Of a stretch of 64,000 bases of DNA, positions 7,955 through 17,657 are shown in pieces. The stretch covers positions 62,001 through 126,000 of the forward strand of contig DAIDKP010000026.1 of the NCBI GenBank assembly GCA_027449965.1. Direction: 5' to 3'. Both the position numbers and the translations under genes were made by a program. The notes beneath the pieces were generated by a model, which was not told the DNA's origin, ran no database searches, and saw nothing but the letters and a program-made list of their open reading frames with translations. The DNA is from Acidobacteriaceae bacterium. GTDB taxonomy: Bacteria; Acidobacteriota; Terriglobia; Terriglobales; Acidobacteriaceae. The first letter of the stretch is position 1; every line of letters begins with the position of its first letter.

Positions 7955-9328
7955 TCAGCAGCGCACAATCTTCTCCGACCGTATTCCCCTGGTCGCGTTC
8001 CGTGTGTCGATCACCAGCTTCGCCTCGGCCACAATCTTTTCGTAGTCGTAGCTGGTGTGGTCGGTCACAATCACTACCGCGTCAAACTCCGCCAGATTTT
8101 CAAGCGGCGTATTCGTCATATTCAGCGCATAGTGCCGACCTTGACCCACCCGCGGGAAGAACGGATCGTTGTAGGCAACCTCAGCTCCGCGCTGGCGCAG
8201 CAGCTCGATGATCGTCAGCGAAGGAGATTCGCGCAGATCGTCGATATCGCGCTTGTACGCCAATCCCAACACCAGGATGCGCGAACCTTTGATCGGCTTT
8301 GAGTGCTCGTTCAGCCCCGCCGCAATCTGTTCGATCACAAAATAGGGCATCGCCGTATTCACCTCGCCGGCAAGCTCGATGAAGCGCGTGTGGAAATCGA
8401 ACTGCCTGGCCTTCCACGACAGATAGAACGGATCGATCGGAATGCAATGCCCACCCAGTCCAGGCCCCGGATAAAACGCCTGAAAGCCAAACGGCTTGGT
8501 CTTTGCCGCTTCGATCACTTCATGAATATCAATGCCCATCCGTATTGCCAGTTGCTTCAGCTCATTCACCAGCGCAATGTTCACGCAGCGATAGATATTT
8601 TCAAGCAGCTTGGTCATCTCCGCCGCCGCCGGTGAACTCACCGGCACCACGCGCCGAAAGATGCTGCCATAGAGCGCCTTGCCCAACTCCAGCGCCGCCG
8701 GTCCGCAGCCGCCAATCACCTTGGGAATGTCGGCGCGCGCCACCGTTTCGTTGCCCGGGTCTTCGCGCTCCGGTGAAAACGCAACATGCACGCACGGACT
8801 GCTCAAATCCTCTCCAGTCCGCGCCACACGCAGCCCGTTGCGGTTGCCGCTTTCCAGCCGCGGAGCCACCACCTCGTCCGTCGTTCCCGGATACGTCGTG
8901 CTTTCCAGTACCACCAGTTGATGGGCTTGCAGATACGGCGCCAGTGCATCCACCGTCCCCGTCACATAGCTCAGGTCCGGTTCGTGGTACTCGTTCAGCG
9001 GCGTTGGCACACACAGGATCATCGCATCCATCTTCGCCACTTCGGAGTAGTCCGTCGTCGCGCGAAATCCCGCCTGTTGCGCTCGCCGGATCGACTCGGC
9101 TGGAATCCGCACAATGTAGGATTCCCCGCGATTGAGCGCCGCAACCCTGCTTTCCTCAATGTCAAATCCCGTCACCGCAAAGCCCTGCTCGCTAAAGAGC
9201 AGCATCAGCGGCAATCCCACATAGCCCATGCCCACAATACCGATTCTTGCTTCGCGGCGACCGATCTTTTCCACCAGCGCGGCCACCGTCGGATGCAGCG
9301 TCGCCTGTCTTGTTTCGTCGTGTGTCAT
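7955..9328 (-). CDS. wbpA: UDP-N-acetylglucosamine 6-dehydrogenase (WbpA/TviB type)
   Basis: This is an NAD-dependent nucleotide-sugar dehydrogenase of 457 residues that oxidises C6 of a UDP-hexosamine to the uronate, supplying an acidic sugar for surface polysaccharide. The Rossmann motif is GIVGMGYVGLPL. The family blocks ESTTYPGTTDE and FSPEREDPGN are present, as is the catalytic Cys295 in GLGGHCIPIDPFYLSWKAR. The C-terminal UDP-binding domain begins near VLGLAYKRDIDDLRESP. The form of these motifs matches the WbpA/TviB group better than UDP-glucose dehydrogenase, but exact substrate specificity is inferred. It is transcribed divergently from the epimerase gene, the usual partner in making UDP-GalNAcA. 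Confidence 0.9.
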   Translation of the reverse strand: MTHDETRQATLHPTVAALVEKIGRREARIGIVGMGYVGLPLMLLFSEQGFAVTGFDIEESRVAALNRGESYIVRIPAESIRRAQQAGFRATTDYSEVAKMDAMILCVPTPLNEYHEPDLSYVTGTVDALAPYLQAHQLVVLESTTYPGTTDEVVAPRLESGNRNGLRVARTGEDLSSPCVHVAFSPEREDPGNETVARADIPKVIGGCGPAALELGKALYGSIFRRVVPVSSPAAAEMTKLLENIYRCVNIALVNELKQLAIRMGIDIHEVIEAAKTKPFGFQAFYPGPGLGGHCIPIDPFYLSWKARQFDFHTRFIELAGEVNTAMPYFVIEQIAAGLNEHSKPIKGSRILVLGLAYKRDIDDLRESPSLTIIELLRQRGAEVAYNDPFFPRVGQGRHYALNMTNTPLENLAEFDAVVIVTDHTSYDYEKIVAEAKLVIDTRNATRGIRSEKIVRC

Positions 9329-9458
9329 CTCTTCGATTGTAACTTCCGCGCCGCGCCGTTATCGTCGCAGGTCACCGCTTCGCCGTCTCACCGCCGCTTG
9401 AGCTGTATTCTGAAACAGGCCCTCGCGCTGCCGATCTTACCCCTTCAGGAGATCTTCG

Positions 9459-10394
9459 TTGCCTCGCTATCTCGTCACCGGCGCTGCCGGGTTCATCGGA
9501 CGCTCGCTTGCCGCCGCTCTTCTTGCCCGTGGAGAATCCGTGCGCGGCGTGGATAACTTTGCCACCGGCAAACGCGACAATCTCCGCGGCCTTGAAGCGA
9601 TGGAGTTCCTCGAAGGCGACCTGGCCGATCCGGCCATCGCTGCCCGCGCCTGCCACGGTGTTGAGGTGATCCTGCATCAGGCGGCTCTGCCCTCGGTCCC
9701 ACGCTCGGTCGCTGATCCGCTCAGCACCAACGTCGCCTGCGTCGATGCCACGCTTCAGTTGCTCATCGCCGCCCGCGCCGCCGCTGTACGCCGCGTCGTC
9801 TACGCGGCCTCGTCTTCGGCCTACGGCGACACGCCCACACTGCCCAAGCACGAGCAGATGCCGCCCAATCCCATCTCTCCCTATGCCGTCGCCAAGCTCA
9901 CCGGCGAGTACTACATGCGCTCCTTTGCTCGTGTCTACGGCCTTGAAACCGTCTGCCTGCGCTACTTCAACGTCTTCGGGCCGTATCAGGATCCCACCTC
10001 GCAGTACTCCGGTGTGCTGGCCGTCTTCTGCCGCCGCATGCTCGCCGGCCAGGTGCCCGTGATTCACGGCGACGGCGAACAAAGCCGCGACTTCACCTTC
10101 ATCCAAAACACCGTCGAGGGCAACCTGCTTGCGGCACATGCCGAGGGCGTCAGCGGCCAGGTCATAAACCTCGCCACCGGCCATCGCATCACGCTCAACC
10201 AGGTCGTCACGCTGCTGCGCGAACTCACCGGCTACGACGGCCCGGTCGAGCACGCCGAGCCGCGCTCCGGCGACATTCGCCACTCCCTTGCCGACATCAC
10301 GCTTGCCCGCAATCTTCTCGGCTACCAGCCCAGCGTCGATTTCCGCGAGGGCCTGCGCCGCACCGTCCAGTGGTATCGCACGCAGACCCCGTAG
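9459..10394 (+). CDS. NAD-dependent nucleotide-sugar epimerase (SDR)
   Basis: This is an extended short-chain dehydrogenase/reductase of 311 residues, most likely a UDP-hexose(NAc/A) 4-epimerase. The NAD-binding glycine motif is TGAAGFIGRSL. The active-site Ser region is AASSSAYGD, and the catalytic Tyr and Lys are in SPYAVAKLTGEYY. RYFNVFGPYQDP is the usual substrate-loop block. The TTG start is supported by a CAGGAG site about 8 bases upstream. The divergent neighbour is a UDP-GlcNAc dehydrogenase, so together they would yield a UDP-galacturonamide-type sugar (WbpP/TviC-like step); substrate is inferred from context. The fusion exporter follows downstream. Confidence 0.9.
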   Translation: MPRYLVTGAAGFIGRSLAAALLARGESVRGVDNFATGKRDNLRGLEAMEFLEGDLADPAIAARACHGVEVILHQAALPSVPRSVADPLSTNVACVDATLQLLIAARAAAVRRVVYAASSSAYGDTPTLPKHEQMPPNPISPYAVAKLTGEYYMRSFARVYGLETVCLRYFNVFGPYQDPTSQYSGVLAVFCRRMLAGQVPVIHGDGEQSRDFTFIQNTVEGNLLAAHAEGVSGQVINLATGHRITLNQVVTLLRELTGYDGPVEHAEPRSGDIRHSLADITLARNLLGYQPSVDFREGLRRTVQWYRTQTP

Positions 10395-10485
10395 AGCAGC
10401 ACATCCGTATGCGATCTGCGTCGCCGGGCTTTCTTTCCATCTGCGCGAATTCCCGTTCTTCCTCGCGCACGATTCCGTCAGAGCG

Positions 10486-13071
10486 ATGTATGCTAAGCAG
10501 CAAGGATTTCATTCATCCGCCAGAGGTTCCCCGGCCGTGACGGAGTATTCTTCCGATCCTGCACAGCATCCCGTTCCCACCACCTCAGCGCCCGCCGATT
10601 CGCTGCGCGGTATCGTCGCTTTGCTGCGCCGCCGCCGCCGCTTCTGTGCCCTCACGCTTGGCTCGCTGCTTGCTCTGTGCCTGGTCTACTGTCTTGTCGC
10701 GCCCAGCCAGTATGAAGCGCAGGCGCTGGTCTCGCTTGGAATGCAAAGCAGCCCGTCCGTCAGTCTCGCCGCCGTCGAGGCCGTCGCACCAGCCTCCATC
10801 CTTAGCGCGCCGCTTCAGCTTGAAACCATTGTCGATATCCTGCGCAGCCAGCGCCTTGCCTGGCGCGTCATTCGCGAGCTGCGCCTCGATCAGAATCCGG
10901 CATTCTGCCCGCACTGCGCCACGCGTTTTCCCCATCTCAATCTCGACGCTCCCGGCACTGAAGCGGAAAGCTATCTCATTGACCGCTTCCACGCTGACCT
11001 GCACGCCCGCGCGCTGCCGCGCACGCTGCTCATCCAGATCGGTTTCCGCTGCCGCAGCGCATCGCTCTCCGCTCAGGTCGTCAATCGACTCATTGCCGAC
11101 GAGATGGACGCAGAAACCAGCAGCCGCCTGGATACGACCGCGCGCGCCGCCGACTGGCTTCAGACACAGCTTGACGCGCTCAATCGCGAAGCCGCCGCCA
11201 ACGAAAAAATCCTTGCCGAGTTCGAGCGCACACACAGCATCCTCACCTCGGAGCAGACGCTGGCCAGCGGCGTCTCCGTCGAAATCGCGCGCGATCCCGC
11301 CGTGCAGCAGGTCGATGATCTTGGCCGACAGCTTGCACTCGCCGAAGGTGACCGCATCGAGCGCCAGGCGCTCTACAACGAAGCGAAGCAGGGCGACCCC
11401 GAGCAGGTGCTTGCCGCCAATCCCGCCTATCAGGCCGTCATGGCCTCCAGCGGTTCTTCGCTCGCGCTCCAGTTGCAGACTCGCCGCAGCGACCTCGTCA
11501 CCGAGCTTGCGCAGTGGCGCGCCGAGCACGGACCCAACTTCCCGCAGGTCGTCCAGTTGCAGCGCGCCATCGACGACATCGATCGCCAGCTTGCCGCCAC
11601 TCAGGCCAATCTGCTCTCCGGGTTTCACCGTCTCGCACAGGAGTCGGCGGATCGCGAAAAACTTCTCCGCGCACAGTGGCAGGCGGCCACGGACCAGAGC
11701 CTCCAGCGCAACAGCCTCACGCTTCAGGATGCAGTCCTTCGCTCGCGTGTGCTCGCCAACCATGAGCTGATCGCGCGGCTCGATGCCAAGATCCGCGAAG
11801 CCCGACTCAACGCCGGCGCCCACGCCGCCTCCATCGTCGTCGTCGATCCGGCTCGCGTTCCCTTCAAGCCCGCAGCGCCCAATCTTCCGCTCTACATGGC
11901 GATCACTTTTGTCTGCGGCCTGTGGCTCGCTCTTGGCGGAGCCTATCTGCTCGACCAGCTCTCACCCTCCGCGGCTCGCGCTCATCCGGTCCTGCTGCTT
12001 TGCGCGCTCATTCTTTTCGGCGTGCCGCTCGGTCGCGCTCAGGCTCCGTTACCCAGCACCTCCGGCGTTCCCACGGGAGTCGTTCCCTCCATCCCGCAGT
12101 CTGGTCCATCCATTCCGCCGCCCAATCCCAAGACCGCACCCTCCGTCTGGAATTCAGAGTCCAATGCGCCCTCCGCGCAAGGCAATGCGCTGCCGCCCTT
12201 TGCCTCGGCTTCCACCGTCCTCGGCATGCCCATCGCCTTGCCCATCCACGCCGGTGATTTCCTCGACGTCAGCGAGTTTCACGATCCGGAGTTCCACTCC
12301 GTCGTTCGAGTCGCCGACGATGGCTCCGTTCTGCTTCCTCTCATCGGAACCATTCATCTCGGCGGACTCAGCGAATCGCAGGCAGCCGCCGCCATCGACA
12401 AAGCGCTCATCACCGAAGGAATGCTCGTTCATCCCCAGGCCAGCGTCCTCGTCACCAATGCAGCCGGTCAGGATGTCAGCGTTCTCGGCGAGGTCGCTCG
12501 CCCTGGCGTCTATCCGTATGCCACGCATCATCGCCTGCTCGATCTCATCTCCGCCGCCTCCGGCCTCACGCCCACAGCCGGGCGACTCGTCAGCATCTAT
12601 CACCGCGACGCTCCGCAAACGCCGCACAACGTCATCCTCGATCCTTCCGGCACCGACGCAAAGACCGACCACAATCCTGAACTGGAACCAGGCGACACCG
12701 TTCAGGTCAGCCGCGCCGGACTCGTCTACGTCATTGGCGATGTCGTTCGTCCCGGCGGCTTTGCCGTCGATCCCACACAGGGCCTCACCGTCGTTCAGGC
12801 GCTTTCGCTTGCCTGGGGAGCCACTCCAAACGCCGTCTCCACCAAAGCCATCCTCATTCGCAATCAGAAGGGTGGACGCACCCTCACCACACTCAATCTC
12901 AAACGCATGATCCACGGCCAGGATCCGGATGTTCCCATCCGCGATCGCGACATCCTTTTCGTTCCCGACAGCACCGCCAAGAATCTCATCAACAAAAGCC
13001 TCGAAGCTGCCATTCAATCCGTCATCGGCGTCTCGCTCTACGCCGGCCTCGTATACTCGCAGAGGTTCTAA
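10486..13071 (+). CDS. Fused Wzz (chain-length/export) and Wza (polysaccharide export) protein
   Basis: This single 861-residue frame joins two proteins normally made separately. Residues 1-490 are a Wzz/GumC-type polysaccharide co-polymerase: membrane segment at about 52-72, long periplasmic coiled coil (ADWLQTQLDALNREAAANEK region), second membrane segment at about 469-489. Residues 502-520 then look like a new signal peptide, VLLLCALILFGVPLGRAQA. After a Pro-rich linker come a Wza-type poly-export domain (PIHAGDFLDVSEFHDPEF) and two SLBB-like segments (VSVLGEVARPGVYPY; VYVIGDVVRPGGFAVD). There is no C-terminal tyrosine kinase domain. I chose ATG 10486; the frame extends further up but overlaps the epimerase gene. 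No internal ATG separates the halves cleanly. Confidence 0.85.
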   Translation: MYAKQQGFHSSARGSPAVTEYSSDPAQHPVPTTSAPADSLRGIVALLRRRRRFCALTLGSLLALCLVYCLVAPSQYEAQALVSLGMQSSPSVSLAAVEAVAPASILSAPLQLETIVDILRSQRLAWRVIRELRLDQNPAFCPHCATRFPHLNLDAPGTEAESYLIDRFHADLHARALPRTLLIQIGFRCRSASLSAQVVNRLIADEMDAETSSRLDTTARAADWLQTQLDALNREAAANEKILAEFERTHSILTSEQTLASGVSVEIARDPAVQQVDDLGRQLALAEGDRIERQALYNEAKQGDPEQVLAANPAYQAVMASSGSSLALQLQTRRSDLVTELAQWRAEHGPNFPQVVQLQRAIDDIDRQLAATQANLLSGFHRLAQESADREKLLRAQWQAATDQSLQRNSLTLQDAVLRSRVLANHELIARLDAKIREARLNAGAHAASIVVVDPARVPFKPAAPNLPLYMAITFVCGLWLALGGAYLLDQLSPSAARAHPVLLLCALILFGVPLGRAQAPLPSTSGVPTGVVPSIPQSGPSIPPPNPKTAPSVWNSESNAPSAQGNALPPFASASTVLGMPIALPIHAGDFLDVSEFHDPEFHSVVRVADDGSVLLPLIGTIHLGGLSESQAAAAIDKALITEGMLVHPQASVLVTNAAGQDVSVLGEVARPGVYPYATHHRLLDLISAASGLTPTAGRLVSIYHRDAPQTPHNVILDPSGTDAKTDHNPELEPGDTVQVSRAGLVYVIGDVVRPGGFAVDPTQGLTVVQALSLAWGATPNAVSTKAILIRNQKGGRTLTTLNLKRMIHGQDPDVPIRDRDILFVPDSTAKNLINKSLEAAIQSVIGVSLYAGLVYSQRF

Positions 13072-13073
13072 CC

Positions 13074-14309
13074 ATGGCTCGTCTAGTCGCAGCGCTCCTG
13101 GTTCTCTACGCCTTTGCCGTTCCCTGGCAATATGCGCTGGATCTGGGCGAGCCGCTAGGCAACGTCGCCCGTGTCACCGGCGTACTGCTGCTGGTCGTCG
13201 CCATTCCTGCTGTGCTCGCGCGTCGCCGCTGGCACTCCCCCGGCCTTCTGCCTGCGCTCATCTTCCTGCTTTTTCTTCTGCTCTCCGCTTCGTATCTCTG
13301 GTCCATCGATCCACTTACAACACTCGATAAAATCCGCGCTTACTTCCAGGTCATGATGATCGTCTGGATCGCCTGGGAGTTTCTGGAAACTCCCGCGCAG
13401 TGGCGTCAACTGCTGCGTGCCATCGTACTCGGCTCCATCGTTCTGGCCGTGCTCACCCTGCTTGGTTTCACCTCAGCCGCTGTTGTCGCAGCGGCTGAGC
13501 AGGCGCGCTTCACCGCCTCCGGACAGGACCCCAACGACGTCGCGCGCTTCCTCGATCTGGTCTTTCCCATCGCCGCTCTGCTCATTGCAGAGGACTCCAA
13601 TCGTCTCTTCCGGTTTCTCGCCGCCGCCTATCTGCCGCTCGGCCTGCTCGCCGTCGTGCTCACTGCCTCGCGCGGAGGCTTTGTCGGCGCGGTCATCGCC
13701 CTGGTCTCCGCGCTTGTCCTGCTGGCTCGCTGGCGGCCATCGTCGGCTGCCTCGGCGGCGCTCATTCTCGCCGCGCTTTCCACTCTCGCCACGTTTCTTG
13801 TTCCAGCGGAAACCTTCGCTCGCCTCGCCACCATTCCCGCTCAGTTTCAGGCTTTGGACTTCAACGACCGTTTCGGCATCTGGACCTCCGGTGCGCAGGC
13901 GTTTGCTCATGCGCCCTGGCTTGGCTACGGGGCAGGGAACTACTCGCTCGCCGCAGGCCTTGCCACGGAAGACACCGCGCACAACACCTTCATGGCGCTG
14001 CTCGTCATGGGTGGACTCGTCGCCGTCACGCTGCTGCTGGTCATTCTCATCGCCGCGCTGCGCTCCATTCTGCGCGCCCGCGGCCTCACGCGCTTCGCCT
14101 TCCTCGGCGTCTTCCTCGTCTGGATCGTCACGGCCAGCGTCGGCTCAGTGGAAGAGAACCGTATGACCTGGCTGCTCTTCGCCTGTTGCGCGCTGCTGCC
14201 ACGCCTGGCCCGTCATCCCGCAGCTTGTTCCGGCTCCCCTGCGCCACCCGCTGCCTTGTCTGCTGTTCGTTCACAGCCATTCGCTCCGCCTGCTCCGGAG
14301 TCCGCTTGA
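13074..14309 (+). CDS. O-antigen ligase/polymerase family membrane protein
   Basis: This is a 411-residue polytopic inner-membrane protein with roughly ten hydrophobic segments. Its Wzy/WaaL signature region lies around SRGGFVGAVIALVSALVLL and in the periplasmic-loop block FNDRFGIWTSGAQAFAHAPWLGYGAGNY, followed by DTAHNTFMALLVMGG. These features identify the Wzy_C (O-antigen ligase/polymerase) family. In this operon a polymerase role, linking lipid-borne repeat units in the periplasm, is the simplest reading. It starts 2 bases after the Wzz-Wza stop. It overlaps the flippase start by TTGA, indicating tight translational coupling. The last 40 residues are Ala/Pro-rich and not conserved. Confidence 0.88.
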   Translation: MARLVAALLVLYAFAVPWQYALDLGEPLGNVARVTGVLLLVVAIPAVLARRRWHSPGLLPALIFLLFLLLSASYLWSIDPLTTLDKIRAYFQVMMIVWIAWEFLETPAQWRQLLRAIVLGSIVLAVLTLLGFTSAAVVAAAEQARFTASGQDPNDVARFLDLVFPIAALLIAEDSNRLFRFLAAAYLPLGLLAVVLTASRGGFVGAVIALVSALVLLARWRPSSAASAALILAALSTLATFLVPAETFARLATIPAQFQALDFNDRFGIWTSGAQAFAHAPWLGYGAGNYSLAAGLATEDTAHNTFMALLVMGGLVAVTLLLVILIAALRSILRARGLTRFAFLGVFLVWIVTASVGSVEENRMTWLLFACCALLPRLARHPAACSGSPAPPAALSAVRSQPFAPPAPESA

Positions 14310-15649
14310 GCAGCTCGGCCATTGCGCGTCCCTCTGCGCATGCGCGCATCCTTCGCGCTGCCTCCGGCATCACTGCCGCCACGCTCCTCGTCAAGCTCGC
14401 AGCCACCGGCAAGGAGCTGCTCGTCGCCGCCGTCTTTGGTCGCGGCGCGCTCATCGACGCCTTCATGCTCGCCGTCCTCATCCCCGGCCTGCTCGTCAAT
14501 CTCTTCGCTGAATCCATGAACCAGGCCCTGGTTCCCGAACTCATCCGTCTTCGCGCCGCGCAGGGCGAGGCTGCCGCCGAGCGCCTGCTTTCCTCCGCGT
14601 TCACCTTCAGCTTTCTGCTGCTCGCCGCGCTCGCCGCGCTGCTGGCTCTCGCCGCGCCAGCTTTTTTCCCCATCCTCTTTCATCTGCCGCCTGCCACGCT
14701 TCCGCTGGCCATTCGACTCTTTCGCGCGCTGCTGCCCTTTGCTTTGCTCAGCGCCCTTGCCTCGAACGGCGCGGCCATACTCAACGCATCTGAGCGTTTC
14801 CTCGCGCCTGCGCTTGCTCCCATCCTCACGCCGCTCGCCACCATCGCCCTGCTTCTGTTCCTTCCGCGCGCATGGGGTGTCTGGTCGCTCGTCGGCGGTA
14901 ACCTGCTCGGTTCCTCGCTGTGGGCGCTCGCCATTCTCGTGCTCGTCTTTCACAGTGGCCAGCGCTTCGGCGCCATCGTCTTCACCCCGGAGCTTCGCCG
15001 CCTCTTCATCCAATACGGCACCATCCTGCTCAGTTGCGTCGTCGCCACCGGCGGCCTGCTAGCCGATCAGGTCATGGCCTCCTGGTTGCCCGTCGGCAGC
15101 GTCGCCGCTCTTACCTGGGCCAGCCGATTCTCCGCCGTCCTCATGGCCATCCTCGGTGGAGCCATCAGCACCGCCATCACTCCCTACTTCGCGCAGCGCA
15201 TCGCCGCGTGCGACTGGCCCGGCTGCCGTGCCATCCTTCGCCGATACTCGCTGCTCGCCACCGCCATCACCCTTCCGTTTGCCGCGATTCTCGTCTTCGC
15301 TTCGCGCCCCATCATCGCGCTCGCCTTTCAGCACGGCGCCTTTCGCGCGCAGGACACCGCTCTCGTCGCCTTCGTTCAATCCATGTTTGCCCTGCAAATT
15401 CCCTTCTTCGTCGTCAGCCGCGTCTTCTACCGCTTCCTGCTGGCCATGCGCCGCAGCTCGCTCGTCCTCGCCTGCGGAATCATCAATCTCGCGCTCGACG
15501 TCATGCTCAATCTGCTGCTCATGCGCTGGATGGGCGTCGCCGGCATCGCGCTCGCCACCTCGCTCTGGATGGTCTCCACCTTCCTTTTTCTCGCCTACTG
15601 GGCGCGTCGCATCCTGCGCAGCGCCGACGCTTCTCCGGCCACAGCATGA
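14306..15649 (+). CDS. MurJ/MviN-family lipid-linked oligosaccharide flippase
   Basis: This 447-residue membrane protein has 12-14 hydrophobic segments. Its N-terminal motif, FGRGALIDAFMLAVLIPGLL then LFAESMNQALVPELIR, is characteristic of MurJ/MviN. MurJ flips lipid II; within a polysaccharide cluster a member of this family can serve as the Wzx-type flippase for the repeat unit. The start is the TTG at 14306, which overlaps the TGA of the previous gene (TTGA); the longer reading upstream is out of character. It overlaps the next gene by ATGA. The position between polymerase and deacetylase-like gene favours a polysaccharide role over the essential lipid II flippase, but sequence alone does not settle it. 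Confidence 0.85.
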   Translation: MSSSAIARPSAHARILRAASGITAATLLVKLAATGKELLVAAVFGRGALIDAFMLAVLIPGLLVNLFAESMNQALVPELIRLRAAQGEAAAERLLSSAFTFSFLLLAALAALLALAAPAFFPILFHLPPATLPLAIRLFRALLPFALLSALASNGAAILNASERFLAPALAPILTPLATIALLLFLPRAWGVWSLVGGNLLGSSLWALAILVLVFHSGQRFGAIVFTPELRRLFIQYGTILLSCVVATGGLLADQVMASWLPVGSVAALTWASRFSAVLMAILGGAISTAITPYFAQRIAACDWPGCRAILRRYSLLATAITLPFAAILVFASRPIIALAFQHGAFRAQDTALVAFVQSMFALQIPFFVVSRVFYRFLLAMRRSSLVLACGIINLALDVMLNLLLMRWMGVAGIALATSLWMVSTFLFLAYWARRILRSADASPATA

Positions 15650-16488
15650 GCGATTCCATCCATTCCGCTTCGCTAGTTCCATCGCCGGCCCAGGCCCAGT
15701 ATCTGCTGCGCATCGACGACCTCACCCCAACCATGCCCACCGGAGTGTGGCCTGCGCTTCTGGCTCTCATCAATCGCTTCCACCTCCAGCCCATCCTCGC
15801 CATCGTTCCCGACAATCGCGATCCCGCACTGATGCACCCAGCACTCACACGCTCCGCCCGCGCGCATCCCGACCAGGTCTCTGCGCTCACCTCGGATGAC
15901 CTCCATCCCGATTTCTGGCCACAGATGCGTGCCCTGCAATCCGCCGGAGCCGCCATCGCACTCCACGGCTATCGTCATCTCTGCACCGCGCGCGGCTGGG
16001 GACTCGTGCCGCTCCACCGCCGCAGCGAGTTTGTCCGCATTCCCGCCTCCATTCAGCGCCAATGGATCGGGCAGGGAATCGCCCTCCTGCGCGCGCATGG
16101 CCTTCAACCCACTCTTTGGGTAGCCCCGCGACATGGCTTCGATCACGCCACGCTGCTGGCTCTCCGACACCACGGCATCACCACCATCTCCGACGGATTT
16201 GCCCCGCGTCCGCACCTCACCTTCCACTGCGCCTGGATTCCGCAGCAGCTTTGGGAGCCGATGCCCATGCCGCCCGGACTTTGGACCATCTGCCTGCACC
16301 CGGCAACGGCAACACCCGCGCTTCTGGTCCGTCTGGAAGCTTTCCTCGAACTCCACCACGCGCAATTCACCTCGGTGGACCGCGTCCTTCGCGAGTGGCC
16401 CATCGCTCCACCGTCCGTCTCCGATCGCCTCTTCGCCCTGCGCGCCTATCTTCGCTTTCATGCTCGCCAGTTTTTCGGCTCGCGCTGA
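15646..16488 (+). CDS. DUF2334 polysaccharide-deacetylase-like protein
   Basis: This 280-residue protein has the divergent deacetylase fold. YLLRIDDLTPTM holds the Asp-Asp pair at the first strand, ILAIVPDN is the second strand, and AIALHGYRH supplies the His/Tyr/His motif in the metal-site position. Late in the protein IWICLHPA-like TICLHPATATP provides a further His. These features match DUF2334/NodB-like carbohydrate esterases, which remove acetyl groups from polysaccharides. There is no signal peptide, so a cytoplasmic or membrane-face role is likely. It overlaps the flippase gene by ATGA and ends the operon. Substrate is unknown; modification of the lipid-linked sugar is an inference from location. 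Confidence 0.8.
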   Translation: MSDSIHSASLVPSPAQAQYLLRIDDLTPTMPTGVWPALLALINRFHLQPILAIVPDNRDPALMHPALTRSARAHPDQVSALTSDDLHPDFWPQMRALQSAGAAIALHGYRHLCTARGWGLVPLHRRSEFVRIPASIQRQWIGQGIALLRAHGLQPTLWVAPRHGFDHATLLALRHHGITTISDGFAPRPHLTFHCAWIPQQLWEPMPMPPGLWTICLHPATATPALLVRLEAFLELHHAQFTSVDRVLREWPIAPPSVSDRLFALRAYLRFHARQFFGSR

Positions 16489-16529
16489 ATCGCCAACCAT
16501 CTCTGCCCGCACATCCCGCTCTGATCGAT

Positions 16530-17657
16530 TCACGCCTCATCCTCCAGCCGCAGCGCCTCTCGATAGACGCGTTCATACCCAGCCACCATCCGCGCCCGCG
16601 TGAACTGCTCCAGCGCGTGTGCCCGCGCCGCTGCGCTCATCCGTTGGCGTTCATGCTCGTCCATCCTCATCACGCGCTCCATCGCTGCCGCCAGCGCCGC
16701 ATCGTCTTCGCCAACCGCCACAACCCCCGTCGTCTCCGGAATCACCACCTCCAACGCGCCTGCCGTCGCCGTCGTCGCCACCGGCAAACCCGCCGCCGCA
16801 GCCTCCATCAGGCCAACCGGCAAACCCTCCCATCGCGACGCCAGCACCACGCCATCCGCACCGGCATACAGCGCGCGCGCATTCTCGCAAAAGCCATGCC
16901 ATCGCACCTGTTCGCTCACGCCCAGCTCCCGCGCCATCGCTTCCAGTCGTTCGCGCTCCGCGCCATCGCCGGCAATCTCCAGCCGCGCGCTTCCACACCT
17001 CCCTCCACGTCCGTCACGCAACACCAGCGCAAAAGCGCGCAGCAGCCGCGGATAGTCCTTCACCGCCGCCAGCCGTCCCACGGCCAGCCACACAAACGTC
17101 TCTCCGCGCGGCCTGGTCTCAGTGGAAAACGCCTCCACCGCAATCCCGTTTCTCACCACGCGGATATCCTCCGCCAGTCCAGCTTCGAGCGCCGCCTGCC
17201 GCACCGCTTCACTCACCGCCGTCACACCGTCCGTCAGCCTGCTCGTCGCCCGATACAGCCACCGCGTCCACCGTCCACCCACGCGCGTCGAGTGCAGCGT
17301 ATCTACAATCGCAGGACCACTTCCTCCGCGCGCTCCCAGCCACCGCGCCGCGCGCGCAAACCACGCTCCATGCGCCAGATGTCCATGCAGCACATCCGGC
17401 CGCTCCCGGCGCTGCCATTGCACAAAGACCCTCCACCCGCGCGGATCGATCCACGCCTTCCGCATCCCAAGCGTCACAAACCCGATCCCGCGTTCTCTCA
17501 GCCACGCCGCCTGCTGGTCCGTTGCCCCGCCGCTCAGCGCAATCAACGTCACCCGCCACTCTTTCCCGGCCAGTCCGGCCGCCAGCTCCAGCGTCATGCG
17601 CTCCGCTCCGCCCACTGCGGCAATCGTCGGAATCACCAGCGCAACGTGGCGGCTCAT
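16530..17657 (-). CDS. GT4-family glycosyltransferase
   Basis: This is a 375-residue cytoplasmic GT-B glycosyltransferase. The N-terminal Rossmann half begins VALVIPTIAAVGGAERMTLE, with the Gly-Gly-Ala-Glu typical of GT4 retaining enzymes. The C-terminal half has WLAVGRLAAVKDYPRLLRAF and the donor-binding E-x7-E motif in SRWEGLPVGLMEAAAAGLPV. I chose ATG 17657 because it directly precedes the first strand and overlaps the upstream gene's stop by ATGA; an upstream extension is low-complexity. It is the second gene of a two-gene minus-strand unit convergent with the polysaccharide operon. Donor and acceptor sugars cannot be read from sequence. Confidence 0.88.
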   Translation of the reverse strand: MSRHVALVIPTIAAVGGAERMTLELAAGLAGKEWRVTLIALSGGATDQQAAWLRERGIGFVTLGMRKAWIDPRGWRVFVQWQRRERPDVLHGHLAHGAWFARAARWLGARGGSGPAIVDTLHSTRVGGRWTRWLYRATSRLTDGVTAVSEAVRQAALEAGLAEDIRVVRNGIAVEAFSTETRPRGETFVWLAVGRLAAVKDYPRLLRAFALVLRDGRGGRCGSARLEIAGDGAERERLEAMARELGVSEQVRWHGFCENARALYAGADGVVLASRWEGLPVGLMEAAAAGLPVATTATAGALEVVIPETTGVVAVGEDDAALAAAMERVMRMDEHERQRMSAAARAHALEQFTRARMVAGYERVYREALRLEDEA

